Positions 49,810 through 58,618 of a stretch of DNA of 64,000 nt are shown here, piece after piece (the first letter of the stretch is position 1; every line of letters begins with the position of its first letter). This DNA is from Streptomyces sp. NBC_00239 (GTDB lineage: Bacteria > Actinomycetota > Actinomycetes > Streptomycetales > Streptomycetaceae): the NCBI RefSeq assembly GCF_036194065.1, contig NZ_CP108095.1:124001-188000 (forward strand), in the 5' to 3' direction. The position numbers and the translations under genes are program-made. The notes under the pieces were generated by a model that saw only the letters and a list, made by a program, of their open reading frames with translations, was not told the DNA's origin and searched no databases.

Positions 49810-50004
49810 CCCGCACACCCAACCGCACCGCCCTCGGCCGCCCCCGCGCCGAACCCGTTACCCTGCGCGGCCGGCTACGCTGAGTGGTCTGGACTGACGG
49901 CGCGACGCCGGGAGTTGCCTCCGTGCCCTCCCGGCGTAGGGCGAGCGCCGTGCCCGCGACCAATCCGGATGCTTGTTCGTCCGTCGTTGCGTACCCTCCC
50001 CGGA

Positions 50005-51228
50005 ATGAGAGACGTAACGGTACGCGCGGTCAACCGGCTGACGAAGCACTGGGCCGGGGCCGTGGTGACCGGAGCGCAGGGCACTGTGCTGACGGCCGCC
50101 GGAGTGTGGCCGCTGCTCGCGTTCCTCGCGGATGGCGCGGGCGGCCCGGCCCGCGGTGAACTCGCCGAAGCCGTGGGCCTCCCGGCGGCAGACGCGGCCG
50201 ATGCGGCCCGGGAACTCCTCGCCGGCCTGAACACGGTCCGCGGTCTCGCCGCGGCGACCGGGCTGTGGACGAGCCGGGAACTGCCACTGGAGGAGGCGTG
50301 GGCCGACCGACTGCCCCACGGGACGCACGGGGTGCTCACCGGTGACGCCGACGCCGACCGCAAGGCGCTCGACGGCTGGGCCGAGCGGCAGACAGACGGC
50401 CGGGTCGACCACATGCCGGTGCCCCTCGACGCGGACCCGCCCATGGTCCTGGCCTCGGCCTTCGGCCTGCGGACGAAGTGGATCAGGCCGTTCAGGGCGG
50501 TACCGGCCGACCTCACCGAGGGGCCGTGGGCCGGACGCGATGCCTTCGGGCTCTACCGCGGCAGCTCCCTCCTCGACCGGGTCCGGGTGGCCGAGGCGGC
50601 CTGCGGCCCGCTCACCCTGCTGGAAGTCGTCGGCACCACCGGAGTCGACGTCCACCTCGTCCTGGGCGAACCCGGCGCCCGGCCCGGTGACGTGGTGAGC
50701 GGCGGCATCGACGCCGTGACACGCGTCGTCCCCACGGTCGACGGTTACGCCCTGCCCGACGGTTCACCCGGCCCGGGGCTGACGATCGGCACGCAACTGT
50801 CGCTCGACCGCGAACCCCGCCTGGACGTCGAGACGGTCGCCTTCTCCGTCACCGGCACCCACGACCTGCTGGAGCAGGCCCGGCTGTTCGGCCTGGAGAC
50901 GGCCGCGGACGTCCGCTCCGGCCACTTCCCCGGAATCGGCAGCGTCCCCTTGGCGGTCGGCTCGGCCCACCAGGCCGCCGTCGCCCGGTTCGACGCCGAA
51001 GGATTCGAGGCGTCGGCCGTCACCGCGCTGGGGATGGCCGTGGGCTGCGGCACCGCCCGCATCCGGTACCGGACCCGCCGCATCCACGCCTCGTTCCAGC
51101 GCCCCTTCGGCTTCCTCGCCGTCCACCGCACCTCCCGCCTCGTCCTGGCAGCCGGCTGGGCCGACGAACCGCTGCCGTGTCCGAGCGACGCCTGGGGCTT
51201 CGACCCGGACGACGAGGACGACTTCTGA
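50005..51228 (+). CDS. Serpin-family protein
   Basis: 407 aa from ATG 50005 (MRDVTVRAVNRLTKHWAGAV). The whole length follows the serpin fold: VLTAAGVWPLLAFLADGAGG, MVLASAFGLRTKWIRPF and DLLEQARLFGLETAADVRSG. The hinge before the reactive loop reads FDAEGFEASAVTALGMAVG, and the final strands are FQRPFGFLAVHRTSRLVLAA, as in serpins. Serpins inhibit serine or cysteine proteases by a suicide conformational change. The hinge has Ala/Ser/Val residues needed for loop insertion, so inhibition is plausible. No signal peptide, so it acts inside the cell. Several subtilases are encoded nearby, but any partnership is a guess. Confidence 0.82.
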   Translation: MRDVTVRAVNRLTKHWAGAVVTGAQGTVLTAAGVWPLLAFLADGAGGPARGELAEAVGLPAADAADAARELLAGLNTVRGLAAATGLWTSRELPLEEAWADRLPHGTHGVLTGDADADRKALDGWAERQTDGRVDHMPVPLDADPPMVLASAFGLRTKWIRPFRAVPADLTEGPWAGRDAFGLYRGSSLLDRVRVAEAACGPLTLLEVVGTTGVDVHLVLGEPGARPGDVVSGGIDAVTRVVPTVDGYALPDGSPGPGLTIGTQLSLDREPRLDVETVAFSVTGTHDLLEQARLFGLETAADVRSGHFPGIGSVPLAVGSAHQAAVARFDAEGFEASAVTALGMAVGCGTARIRYRTRRIHASFQRPFGFLAVHRTSRLVLAAGWADEPLPCPSDAWGFDPDDEDDF

Positions 51229-51259
51229 CCGGTCGATCAACGCACCGATCCGGAGGCCG

Positions 51260-51940
51260 TCAGGCAGCGACGAGTTCGTCCGCGAGGAACTCGTCCACGA
51301 ACTTCCGTGCCCGACGGTCGAAATCGGTGTACTGCGCCTCCCGCTCGGCGCCGGCGACCGCTTCGCCGACCAGCAGATTGCCCTCGGCGTCGACGCGCTG
51401 CGGTCGCTCCTCCGCGTCCAGGAGCAGGCCTACGGTGGAGCGGGAGAAGCCGCAGTAGTAGGCGATGCCGTCGCTCAGGTTGGATTCGAGGACGGACTGC
51501 ATCGACTCCGCGATGGGGTCGTCGGCGGTGGCGCCGGCCAGGGCCAGCCACAGCATGCGCTTGCCCGCCAGGCGGGGCTTGCTGCGGCCGTAGGCGAAGC
51601 CGTAGTTCCATACGCGGTCGATCCATCCCTTGAGGACGGCGGGCACGCTCTGCCAGTACACCGGGAAGACGGCGACGACGACATCGGCGTCGAGGATCCG
51701 CCGCATGTGGGCGTGCGTCTCGTCCGAGTACGGCTTCTCCCGGTTGCCCCAGTCCGGCTGGTCCTCCACGTTCATCCGCGGGTCGAACCCCTCGGCGTGC
51801 AGGTCGAGCAGGTCGATGCGGTATCCGGCGGCCTCGAGCCGGGCGGCCGTGCGGCGGGCGGTGTGGGCGGTGAGGGAATCGCTGCGGTGGTGCGCGACGA
51901 CCACGAGGGCTGTCCTGGTGTCACTGCTGTGCTGCGGCAC
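51260..51940 (-). CDS. NQO1-like flavodoxin-fold NAD(P)H oxidoreductase
   Basis: 226 aa from GTG 51940, with GGGAG six nt upstream (the frame is open beyond, without family-like sequence). It reads TRTALVVVAHHRSDSLTAHT at the first FMN loop, DLLDLHAEGFDP, DADVVVAVFPVYWQSVPAVL then KGWIDRVWNYGFAYG. These match the NQO/KefF-type family that reduces quinones or other acceptors with two electrons from NAD(P)H. The Cys-free active region is normal for this family. Divergent from an AraC regulator with nested dyads between, which probably controls it. Confidence 0.88.
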   Translation of the reverse strand: MPQHSSDTRTALVVVAHHRSDSLTAHTARRTAARLEAAGYRIDLLDLHAEGFDPRMNVEDQPDWGNREKPYSDETHAHMRRILDADVVVAVFPVYWQSVPAVLKGWIDRVWNYGFAYGRSKPRLAGKRMLWLALAGATADDPIAESMQSVLESNLSDGIAYYCGFSRSTVGLLLDAEERPQRVDAEGNLLVGEAVAGAEREAQYTDFDRRARKFVDEFLADELVAA

Positions 51941-51993
51941 GGTGTCTCCCGAGGGCTCGATCTGTGCAGTGAGTCCAGTACAACCGCGGCACC

Positions 51994-52041
51994 GTAGATG
52001 ATCCATGGGAGAAACTCTCCAGGACATAGGAGATCGTCTAC
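51994..52041. promoter_or_regulatory. Nested inverted repeats between oxidoreductase and AraC genes
   Basis: GTAGATGATC (51994-52003) pairs with GATCGTCTAC (52032-52041) at 9 of 10 positions. Inside lies GGAGA-AAC-TCTCC (52008-52020), a perfect dyad. It sits 10 nt before the AraC start and 54 nt before the oxidoreductase start. Likely AraC-protein binding sites. Confidence 0.6.
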
Positions 52042-52050
52042 GATTGCGCT

Positions 52051-52980
52051 GTGGATCCTCTGAGTTCACTGCTGAGCGGCATCCGGGCCGAGGGCTCGGT
52101 CGTCAGCCATGCCGTCCTGACGGCGCCCTGGAGCATCACCTTCGCCGACGCCGCTCCGCTCACCATGGTCAGCGTGCTGCGCGGTGGCGGCACGCTGCTG
52201 CTGTCCGACGGCACCGAGCGGGCGATCGGCGCGGGCGACACGGCCATCGTCCGGGGCCCCGCACGGTTCCGTCTCGCGGACGAGCCTGCCACTGTCCACC
52301 GCCCCCACACCGCGTACGAGATCAACTGCTTCACCGCGGACGCCGCGTGCACCGGCCAGGAACTCGACGGCATCCACTGGGGCACCGGCCCGGAGGGAGC
52401 GACCGCGCTGATCGTGGGCGCCTACCGCGCCTCGGGGCACCGCCACGAACGGCTCCTGCGCGCCCTGCCGCCCGTCCTGGTCATCGCCGAGGACGCCGAG
52501 GTCTGCGCCTGGCTGGAGAACTCCGCCGCCGACGCCGCCCGGCTCTCCGCCGGTTCGCAGGCGCTGATGGACCGGCTCCTCGACTGGGCTCTGGTCTGCA
52601 CGCTGCGCACCTGGTTCGACCGGGCGGGCGCCGACGCCCCCGGCTGGTACCGCGGCCTCGCCGACCCGGTCCTCTCCCCCGCCCTGCACGCCTTCCACGG
52701 ACGGCCCGCCGAGAGCTGGACGGTCGCGTCGCTGGCCGCTCAAGCCGGCGTCTCCCGGGCACTGTTCGCCCGGCGCTTCACCGAGCTGATGGGCCGTCCA
52801 CCCCTCACCTACCTCACCGAGTGCCGCATGGACGACGCCGAGGCTCTCCTGGCCGACACCGACCTCAGCATCGCCCAGATCGCCAAGACCGTCGGCTACG
52901 CCGACGCCTTCGGCTTCAGCACCGCCTTCAAACGCCACAAGGGCCTCAGCCCCAGCACGTTCCGCACCACGGCGGCGTGA
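52051..52980 (+). CDS. AraC-family transcriptional regulator
   Basis: 309 aa from GTG 52051. Residues 1-180 form a cupin-like sensor (DTAIVRGPARFRLADEPAT, HRPHTAYEINCF), here of the AraC_binding_2/cupin_6 type. The C-terminal double helix-turn-helix is clear: WTVASLAAQAGVSRALFARR, FTELMGRPPLTYLTECRMDD and LSIAQIAKTVGYADAFGFST, FKRHKGLSPSTFR. There is no good ribosome site and the start lies close to the dyads, so translation may be leaderless. Divergent from the flavodoxin-fold oxidoreductase, its probable target. Confidence 0.92.
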   Translation: MDPLSSLLSGIRAEGSVVSHAVLTAPWSITFADAAPLTMVSVLRGGGTLLLSDGTERAIGAGDTAIVRGPARFRLADEPATVHRPHTAYEINCFTADAACTGQELDGIHWGTGPEGATALIVGAYRASGHRHERLLRALPPVLVIAEDAEVCAWLENSAADAARLSAGSQALMDRLLDWALVCTLRTWFDRAGADAPGWYRGLADPVLSPALHAFHGRPAESWTVASLAAQAGVSRALFARRFTELMGRPPLTYLTECRMDDAEALLADTDLSIAQIAKTVGYADAFGFSTAFKRHKGLSPSTFRTTAA

Positions 52981-53301
52981 GTCACGGCACGCGGCCGCAA
53001 GGACACGGGCCGCACGCTCCGGACCGCGGCACGACACCGAGACGTCGTGCCGGAGTTCGGGCGTCGACGAGCCGATGCAGCAGGGCGGCCGGCGGTCGAA
53101 TTGGGTGAGACGGCTGTCGACGCGACGAACTTCGGAGCAAGTCGGGGGCGGCGAACCGGCTGGGATTCGCGCTGTTGCCGAAGTTCTTCGGCTTCCGAAG
53201 AACCGCCGAGGAATACGGAACGGACCGGGGCGCCCCGTACGTTGACCAGGGCGGGGCCACACCGTGCGCACCCGACGAGCACCGAGGCGACGGGGGGACG
53301 C
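52981..53301. other. No gene recognised
   Basis: About 320 bp, promoter region of the next small gene with GGGGGGAC at its right edge. No frame supported. Confidence 0.4.
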
Positions 53302-53679
53302 GTGCTGCAACGGAGCCGCTCCGCGCGCCTGGCCGCGTCCGCGCTGACCCTCGTCGTCACCGTCCTCACGCTGTTCGTCCCGGTGGCCGGGGCGCAGGGC
53401 ATGCTCATGCCCGCCGGCAGGCCGCTCGCCCACCACACGGTGGCGGGGCACGCCGGACAAGGGGCCGGACCGGACGACGTCCCGGCGCTGCATGTCGCGG
53501 TCACGAACCGACCTGACGCCCACATCCCCGGCCCGCAGCCTGCGGGCCCCGCGCGTACGGCCGTCGACGCGGCCCCGAGCCGCGCCCTGGGCGGGCCCGG
53601 CACGGGCCCCGCCACCGCACTCGCGCCGCCGCGCGGGCCGGCCGAGTCCGCCGCCCCGCGCGGCCCGCCCCACCGATGA
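53302..53679 (+). CDS. Small membrane-anchored or secreted Pro/Ala-rich protein
   Basis: 125 aa from GTG 53302, with GGGGGGAC just upstream. Residues 8-30 (ARLAASALTLVVTVLTLFVP) form a signal peptide or anchor with possible cleavage at VAGAQG. The rest is Pro/Ala/Gly-rich and poor in fold signal (GAGPDDVPALHVAVTNRPDA and on). Similar short proteins often lie before transporters in Streptomyces, but I know no function. It precedes the secDF gene by 99 nt on the same strand. Confidence 0.45.
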   Translation: MLQRSRSARLAASALTLVVTVLTLFVPVAGAQGMLMPAGRPLAHHTVAGHAGQGAGPDDVPALHVAVTNRPDAHIPGPQPAGPARTAVDAAPSRALGGPGTGPATALAPPRGPAESAAPRGPPHR

Positions 53680-53778
53680 GCACGCAGACCGTCATCGACG
53701 CCTGACCCTTGCGACCCGGCACACACCGCGCGGGGCCGGTCACGCGTCCCTCCGTCCTGCCCTCATCGTGGAGTACGC

Positions 53779-56127
53779 ATGTCTCGCGCACCCTTGTCCC
53801 GCCCACCCTTGTGGAGGGCGATCGTCGCACTGGCGGCCGTCGCGCTGTCCCTCTACATCGCCCTCACCCAATCCGCCCGCCTCGGCCTCGATCTGCGCGG
53901 CGGCACCCAGATCGTCCTGGAGACCCGGGACTCACCCACCGTCAAGGCCGACGCCGCATCCACCGACCGCGCTCTGGAGGTCCTCAGGCAGCGCGTGGAC
54001 GCCCTCGGCGTCTCCGAACCCGGCATCGCCCGCTCCGGCGAGAAACGGATCATCGTCGAACTGCCCGGAGTGCAGGACCCCCGCAAGGCCGCCGAGGTCA
54101 TCGGCCGCACCGCACAGCTCACGGTCCACCCGGTGACGGGGGCGACGGCCGACAAGGGCTCCGCGAAGCCCGAGGCCGACGGATCGCGCACCCTGCCCGA
54201 CCCGGACCAGCCGGGCAACCACCTGAAGCTGGGCCCCACCGCCCTCACCGGCGAGGGCGTCGAGGACGCCGAGGCGGTCCTGGACCAGCAGTCGCCGGGC
54301 GGCTGGATGGTCTCCCTCGACTTCCGCAAGAGCGCGGGCGACACCTGGGCGAAGATCACCTCGGACGCGGCCTGCGCACCTCAGGGCGCTCCGGAACGCC
54401 GCGTCGTCATCGCCCTCGACAACCAGATCATCTCGGCGCCCGGCGTCAACGCGAACGTGGTGTGCGGGACCGGTATCACCGGCGGCTCCACGCAGATCAG
54501 CGGCGGCTTCGGCCGGGCCGAGGCGCGCGAGCTGGCGGCGCTCGTGAAGGGCGGCGCGCTGCCGGTGCCCCTCGACGTCCTGGAGCAGCGCACGGTCGGC
54601 CCGACGCTCGGCGCCGACGCAATCGAGGCGAGCACCAAGGCCGCGCTCATCGGCATCGCCCTGACCGCACTGTTCATCACCGTCGTCTACCGGCTCCTCG
54701 GCGCGCTCGCCGCCTTGGCCCTCGCCCTGTACGGCCTCATCTCGTACGCCGCACTGGTGGCGCTCGGCGCGACGCTCACGCTGCCGGGGCTCGCCGGGTT
54801 CGTCCTGGCGATCGGCATGGCGATGGACGCGAACGTCCTGGTCTTCGAACGGGCCAGGGAGGAGTACCTGGGCGTCCGTTCCAAGGACTTGGCGAAGCCG
54901 GTGAAGAGCGGCTTCGCCAAGGCGTGGAGCGCGGTGATCGACTCGAACGTGACGACGCTGCTCGCCGCGGGACTGCTGTTCTTCTTCGCCACGGGCCCGG
55001 TCAAGGGCTTCGGGGTCACCCTGTGCATCGGCGTCCTGGCGTCGATGCTCACGGCGCTCGTGATCACCCGCGCGCTCGCGGACTTCGCCGTCGCCCGCAG
55101 CTTCGTACGCAAGCGCCCCGGTCTGACGGGCATCGCCTCGACGGGCAGGGTCCGCACATGGCTGTCCCGCCGCAACCCGAACCTGGTCCGCCACCGTCGC
55201 CGCCGGCTCGGCGCGAGCGCGCTCCTGGTGGCGGTGGCCGTCGCAGGAATCTTCATCCGCGGCCTGGACTTCGGCGTGGAGTTCACCGGCGGCCGCCTCG
55301 TCGAGTACAGCACCAGCAGGTCCGTCGACGCGGACACGGCCCGGAACGCCGTGTCCGAGGCGGGGTTCCCGCGCGCGGTGGTGCAGGAGTCCGGCGACGG
55401 CGACATCACCGTACGCACGGAGAAGCTCACCGACGACGAACAGCAGCGCGTCAAGGCGGCCTTGGAGAAGCCCGGCGGAACCGTCACGGTGGAGCGTGAC
55501 GAACAGATCGGCCCGAGCCTCGGCAGCGAACTGCGCCAGAAGGCGCTCCTGGCCCTGGGCATCGCGGTGGCCGCCCAGCTGATCTACCTCAGCGTGCGGT
55601 TCCGCTGGACCCTGGCGGCAGCGGCGGTCTCCGCGATGGTCCACGACGTCCTGCTCGTGGTGGGCCTGTTCGCCTGGCTGGGCAGGCCGGTGGACAGCGT
55701 CTTCCTGGCGGCGCTGCTCACGGTGATCGGCTACTCCGTGAACGACACGGTGGTCGTCTTCGACCGCGTCCGCGAAGCGCGCCGCCGAGACCCACTGGGC
55801 AACCTGGAGAAGACGGCCAACCACGCGGTGGTCCAGACACTCCCGCGCACGGTGAACACGGGCATGGGAGCCCTGTTCATCCTGACCGCACTGGCGGTAC
55901 TGGGCGGCGACTCGCTGGCGGACTTCTCCGTGGCGCTGATCGCGGGCGTCCTGGTCGGCATCGCCTCGACCATCTTCACCGCGGTCCCGATCGCGATCGC
56001 CCTGGAACACCGCAACCCGACACCACCACCGGCACGGGACCGCCTCGCCACGAAGGAAGTCCCTGACGGGTACGGCCCGTTGGAGGCACGGAGGACGAAG
56101 GAGAGGAGGACGGGGGCGGTCGTCTGA
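53779..56127 (+). CDS. secDF: SecDF fusion protein (protein export accessory)
   Basis: 782 aa, ATG 53779 with the ribosome site in a weak GTGGAGTA. SecD half, residues 1-440: LGLDLRGGTQIVLET, the P1-head like periplasmic part, GGFGRAEARELAALVKGGAL and LPVPLDVLEQRTVGPTLGAD, then helices 4-6 with YAALVALGATLTLPGLAGFV and MAMDANVLVFERARE. SecF half, residues 470-750: LDFGVEFTGGRLVEYST, QIGPSLGSELRQKALLAL, VHDVLLVVGLFAWLG and YSVNDTVVVFDRVREARRR. SecDF uses the proton-motive force to pull preproteins out of the SecYEG channel. Streptomyces usually also has separate secD-secF genes near the ruvABC cluster, so this would be the extra fused copy. Length and motif order are normal. Confidence 0.95.
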   Translation: MSRAPLSRPPLWRAIVALAAVALSLYIALTQSARLGLDLRGGTQIVLETRDSPTVKADAASTDRALEVLRQRVDALGVSEPGIARSGEKRIIVELPGVQDPRKAAEVIGRTAQLTVHPVTGATADKGSAKPEADGSRTLPDPDQPGNHLKLGPTALTGEGVEDAEAVLDQQSPGGWMVSLDFRKSAGDTWAKITSDAACAPQGAPERRVVIALDNQIISAPGVNANVVCGTGITGGSTQISGGFGRAEARELAALVKGGALPVPLDVLEQRTVGPTLGADAIEASTKAALIGIALTALFITVVYRLLGALAALALALYGLISYAALVALGATLTLPGLAGFVLAIGMAMDANVLVFERAREEYLGVRSKDLAKPVKSGFAKAWSAVIDSNVTTLLAAGLLFFFATGPVKGFGVTLCIGVLASMLTALVITRALADFAVARSFVRKRPGLTGIASTGRVRTWLSRRNPNLVRHRRRRLGASALLVAVAVAGIFIRGLDFGVEFTGGRLVEYSTSRSVDADTARNAVSEAGFPRAVVQESGDGDITVRTEKLTDDEQQRVKAALEKPGGTVTVERDEQIGPSLGSELRQKALLALGIAVAAQLIYLSVRFRWTLAAAAVSAMVHDVLLVVGLFAWLGRPVDSVFLAALLTVIGYSVNDTVVVFDRVREARRRDPLGNLEKTANHAVVQTLPRTVNTGMGALFILTALAVLGGDSLADFSVALIAGVLVGIASTIFTAVPIAIALEHRNPTPPPARDRLATKEVPDGYGPLEARRTKERRTGAVV

Positions 56128-56241
56128 GCCGGCGAGGACGGTCCTGAGGCCGAGGGCGGCCTCCAGAGGGCGCCAGCGGTCGCCGTGGGACGACCGCCGT
56201 CACGCAGTCGTCCGCGAGGCCGGGCATGCCGCGGACCGCAC

Positions 56242-56280
56242 GCCTGAAGCGGCCCCCACCGGGTGGGGGCCGCTTCAGGC
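56242..56280. terminator. 18-bp bidirectional terminator
   Basis: GCCTGAAGCGGCCCCCAC (56242-56259), 3-nt loop, GTGGGGGCCGCTTCAGGC (56263-56280). It lies between the convergent secDF and subtilase genes and can end both. Confidence 0.92.
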
Positions 56281-56311
56281 GAGCAGTGCCGCTTCCTCTA
56301 CTCCGCGGTCT

Positions 56312-57511
56312 TTACGGCTTCACGTTCAGCAGCTTGTTCGCGGTGCCGGAAGACGGGTTCTTGATGGCGTCCGCTGTCGCTGCCCCGGTCAGCGCGGCGG
56401 CCGTGTCGGCGGGTGTCGCCGACGGGTGGCCCGCCAGGTAGAGGGCTGCGGCGCCCGCGACGTGCGGGGCGGCCATCGACGTGCCGGAGATCGTCTTGGT
56501 GCCGGTGTCGCTGTCGTTCCACGCCGAGGTGATGTCCGAGCCGGGAGCGTAGAGGTCCACCACCGAGCCGAAGTTCGAGAAGTGCGACTGTTGGTCGTCC
56601 CTGGTGCTGGAGGCGACGGTGAGGGCTTCCGACACCCGGGAGGGCGAGCCCTGCCCGGCATCGGCGGAGTCGTTGCCGGCGGCCACGGCGAAGGACACGC
56701 CGGAGGCGATGGCGCGCTGGACGGCCGCGTCGAGCGCCTCGTCCACGCCGCCGCCCAGGCTCATGTTGGCGACCGACGGGCCGGAGTGGTTCTGCGTCAC
56801 CCAGTCGATGCCCGCCACGACCTGCTCCGTGGTGCCGGAGCCGTTGTCGTCCAGGACCCGCACCGCAACGATCTTGGCCTTCTTGGCCACGCCGTGGGTG
56901 GTGCCTGCGATGGTGCCCGCCACATGCGTGCCGTGGCCGTTGCCGTCGTCGGCGGTGTCGTCGTTGTCGATCGCGTCGAAGCCGTGCTCGGCGCGTCCTG
57001 CGAAGTCCTGGTGCGAGACCCTGACTCCGGTGTCGATGACGTACGCGGTCACCCCCTCGCCGCCGCTGTCGGGGTAGGTGTACTTCTCGTCGCCGACCGT
57101 GTCTGCCTGATCGATCCGGTCCAGGCCCCAGGACGGAGGCTTCTCCTGCGTCTCGTTGATGCTGAAGCGCTTGTTCTGCACGACCTCGCCGACGGCGGGG
57201 TCTGCTGCGAGCCGCTTGGCCTCCGTCACCGTCAGACCGGAGGCGGAGAACCCGTTGACTGCGGACCTGTAGGAGCGCTGCAGTGTGCCTCCGTACTTCT
57301 TTGCCAGGTCCTCCTTGTTCGCGGATGCGTCGAGGATGACGACGAAACTGCCGTCCACGGCGCCCGGGGCGCCGAGTCCGTGCACGGTCCCTTCGGCCGG
57401 TGTGGCCGCCCCCGCAAAGGGGCTCGCGAAGAAGGCCGCTGCGATTGCCGTTGCAGCGCCGGCGCCTATGGCCGCGTTGCGAAGGCCGTTGGATCGCTTG
57501 TGAGTTGTCAT
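56312..57511 (-). CDS. Secreted subtilisin (S8, proteinase K-like) with I9 propeptide
   Basis: 399 aa from ATG 57511, behind GAGGAG. Signal peptide residues 1-36 (AAIGAGAATAIAAAFFASPF), then an inhibitor I9-type propeptide (FVVILDASANKEDLAKKYGG, up to about residue 118), then the mature protease. Triad: Asp160 (AYVIDTGVRVSHQDF), His193 (NGHGTHVAGT), Ser345 (SGTSMAAPHVAG); oxyanion Asn280 (FAVAAGNDSA). It is the standard Streptomyces extracellular alkaline protease size. Convergent with secDF and separated by a strong terminator. Its role is to degrade extracellular protein. Confidence 0.95.
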   Translation of the reverse strand: MTTHKRSNGLRNAAIGAGAATAIAAAFFASPFAGAATPAEGTVHGLGAPGAVDGSFVVILDASANKEDLAKKYGGTLQRSYRSAVNGFSASGLTVTEAKRLAADPAVGEVVQNKRFSINETQEKPPSWGLDRIDQADTVGDEKYTYPDSGGEGVTAYVIDTGVRVSHQDFAGRAEHGFDAIDNDDTADDGNGHGTHVAGTIAGTTHGVAKKAKIVAVRVLDDNGSGTTEQVVAGIDWVTQNHSGPSVANMSLGGGVDEALDAAVQRAIASGVSFAVAAGNDSADAGQGSPSRVSEALTVASSTRDDQQSHFSNFGSVVDLYAPGSDITSAWNDSDTGTKTISGTSMAAPHVAGAAALYLAGHPSATPADTAAALTGAATADAIKNPSSGTANKLLNVKP

Positions 57512-57922
57512 GGAGAGGTGGCTCCTCGGTGTGACGTGTGGGGCGTCAAAGCGTTCTGATGAACCCTGTTCCGATTGACAGGAGCAAATCAAGAGCGAAC
57601 CGGGGCCGGCGACTTATTCAACAAGGTTTCTTAAAAGGCCCTCCACGCCCTCACCACTTCGCACACGCGATCGCATCAACTCCCCCACACAACGGCCCCA
57701 TTCGCGTGCTTGCGGCTCGGCGTCTGACGTCCGGCCGCAACTGCCGTGCTCGCTCCACCGCTTCGATGCCGTCGACGGCCTCCCCGACGACGAGGATCGT
57801 GAGCGCCCCGGCCCCCGTCCTTCGTCCACGCGTGCCTTCGCGGGTCGTCCACGCGGGCCTTCGCGGATCACAGACCGGTCACAACGCCCACACAGCTGCT
57901 GCATTCCGGCGAATATGGCGCG
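57512..57922. other. Promoter region and intergenic DNA
   Basis: Divergent interval between the subtilase and PASTA protein genes. No coding frame is supported. An A/T-richer stretch (TTATTCAACAAGGTTTCTTA) near 57611 may hold promoter elements. Confidence 0.4.
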
Positions 57923-58567
57923 ATGCGCACACACCACACCGCAGCCCTGCTCGCGGTAGTTGCCGCCCTCGCCGTCACCGCCTGCGACCCGCAGGGCTCC
58001 CCCGCCTCGGACAAGCCCGGGGGCGGCAAGAGCCCTGCGCCGTCCGCTCCGTCGGCGCCCGCGCCCGCGCGCAGCGGGGCTGACGCCAAGGCTGCAACGC
58101 TCCCCGACTTCGTCGGCATGGGCCTCCAGGCGGCGCAAGACGCGGCGCAGGCTGCCGGGTTCTACCGGCTGAAATCGCACGACGCGCTCGGACGCGATCG
58201 AGTCCAGGCCTTTGACCGGAACTGGAAGGTGTGCTCGCAGACGCCTGTCGGCGGCAGGAGCATGGACACCGACACGGCCGTCGACTTCGGCACGGTCAAG
58301 CTCGAAGAGACGTGCCCTACGGCTGAGGTGCGGCCCCCGAAACCCGCGGGGAACACCATGCCGAACTTCGTGGGCCGGGGCATGAAGGCCGTCCGAAGCG
58401 CCCTGCCCTCCAACGCGAGCATCACCGTAAAGGACGCGCTGGGCAGTCGCATGGTCTTTCAGGAGTCGAACTGGAAGGTGTGCACCCAGGACCCTGAGAG
58501 CGGCGGGGCTCTCAAAGGACAGCCGTTGACCTTCACCGTGGTCAAGACCGATGAGGCCTGCCCCTAG
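57923..58567 (+). CDS. PASTA-domain lipoprotein
   Basis: 214 aa from ATG 57923. Signal peptide with lipobox LAVTAC (Cys21), then a Pro/Ala/Ser-rich linker to about residue 55. Two PASTA-like repeats follow: LPDFVGMGLQAAQDAAQAAG (residues 60-130) and MPNFVGRGMKAVRSALPSNA (residues 145-214). Both contain a W-K-V-C element (NWKVCSQTP and NWKVCTQDP). PASTA domains bind peptidoglycan fragments or beta-lactams when attached to kinases or penicillin-binding proteins; here they are on a free lipoprotein facing the outside. Start chosen for the signal peptide. Confidence 0.85.
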   Translation: MRTHHTAALLAVVAALAVTACDPQGSPASDKPGGGKSPAPSAPSAPAPARSGADAKAATLPDFVGMGLQAAQDAAQAAGFYRLKSHDALGRDRVQAFDRNWKVCSQTPVGGRSMDTDTAVDFGTVKLEETCPTAEVRPPKPAGNTMPNFVGRGMKAVRSALPSNASITVKDALGSRMVFQESNWKVCTQDPESGGALKGQPLTFTVVKTDEACP

Positions 58568-58618
58568 CTCTCCGCACACCTGCGGGCCCGCAAGCACCCG
58601 CGGGATGCCGGGAGGTGG

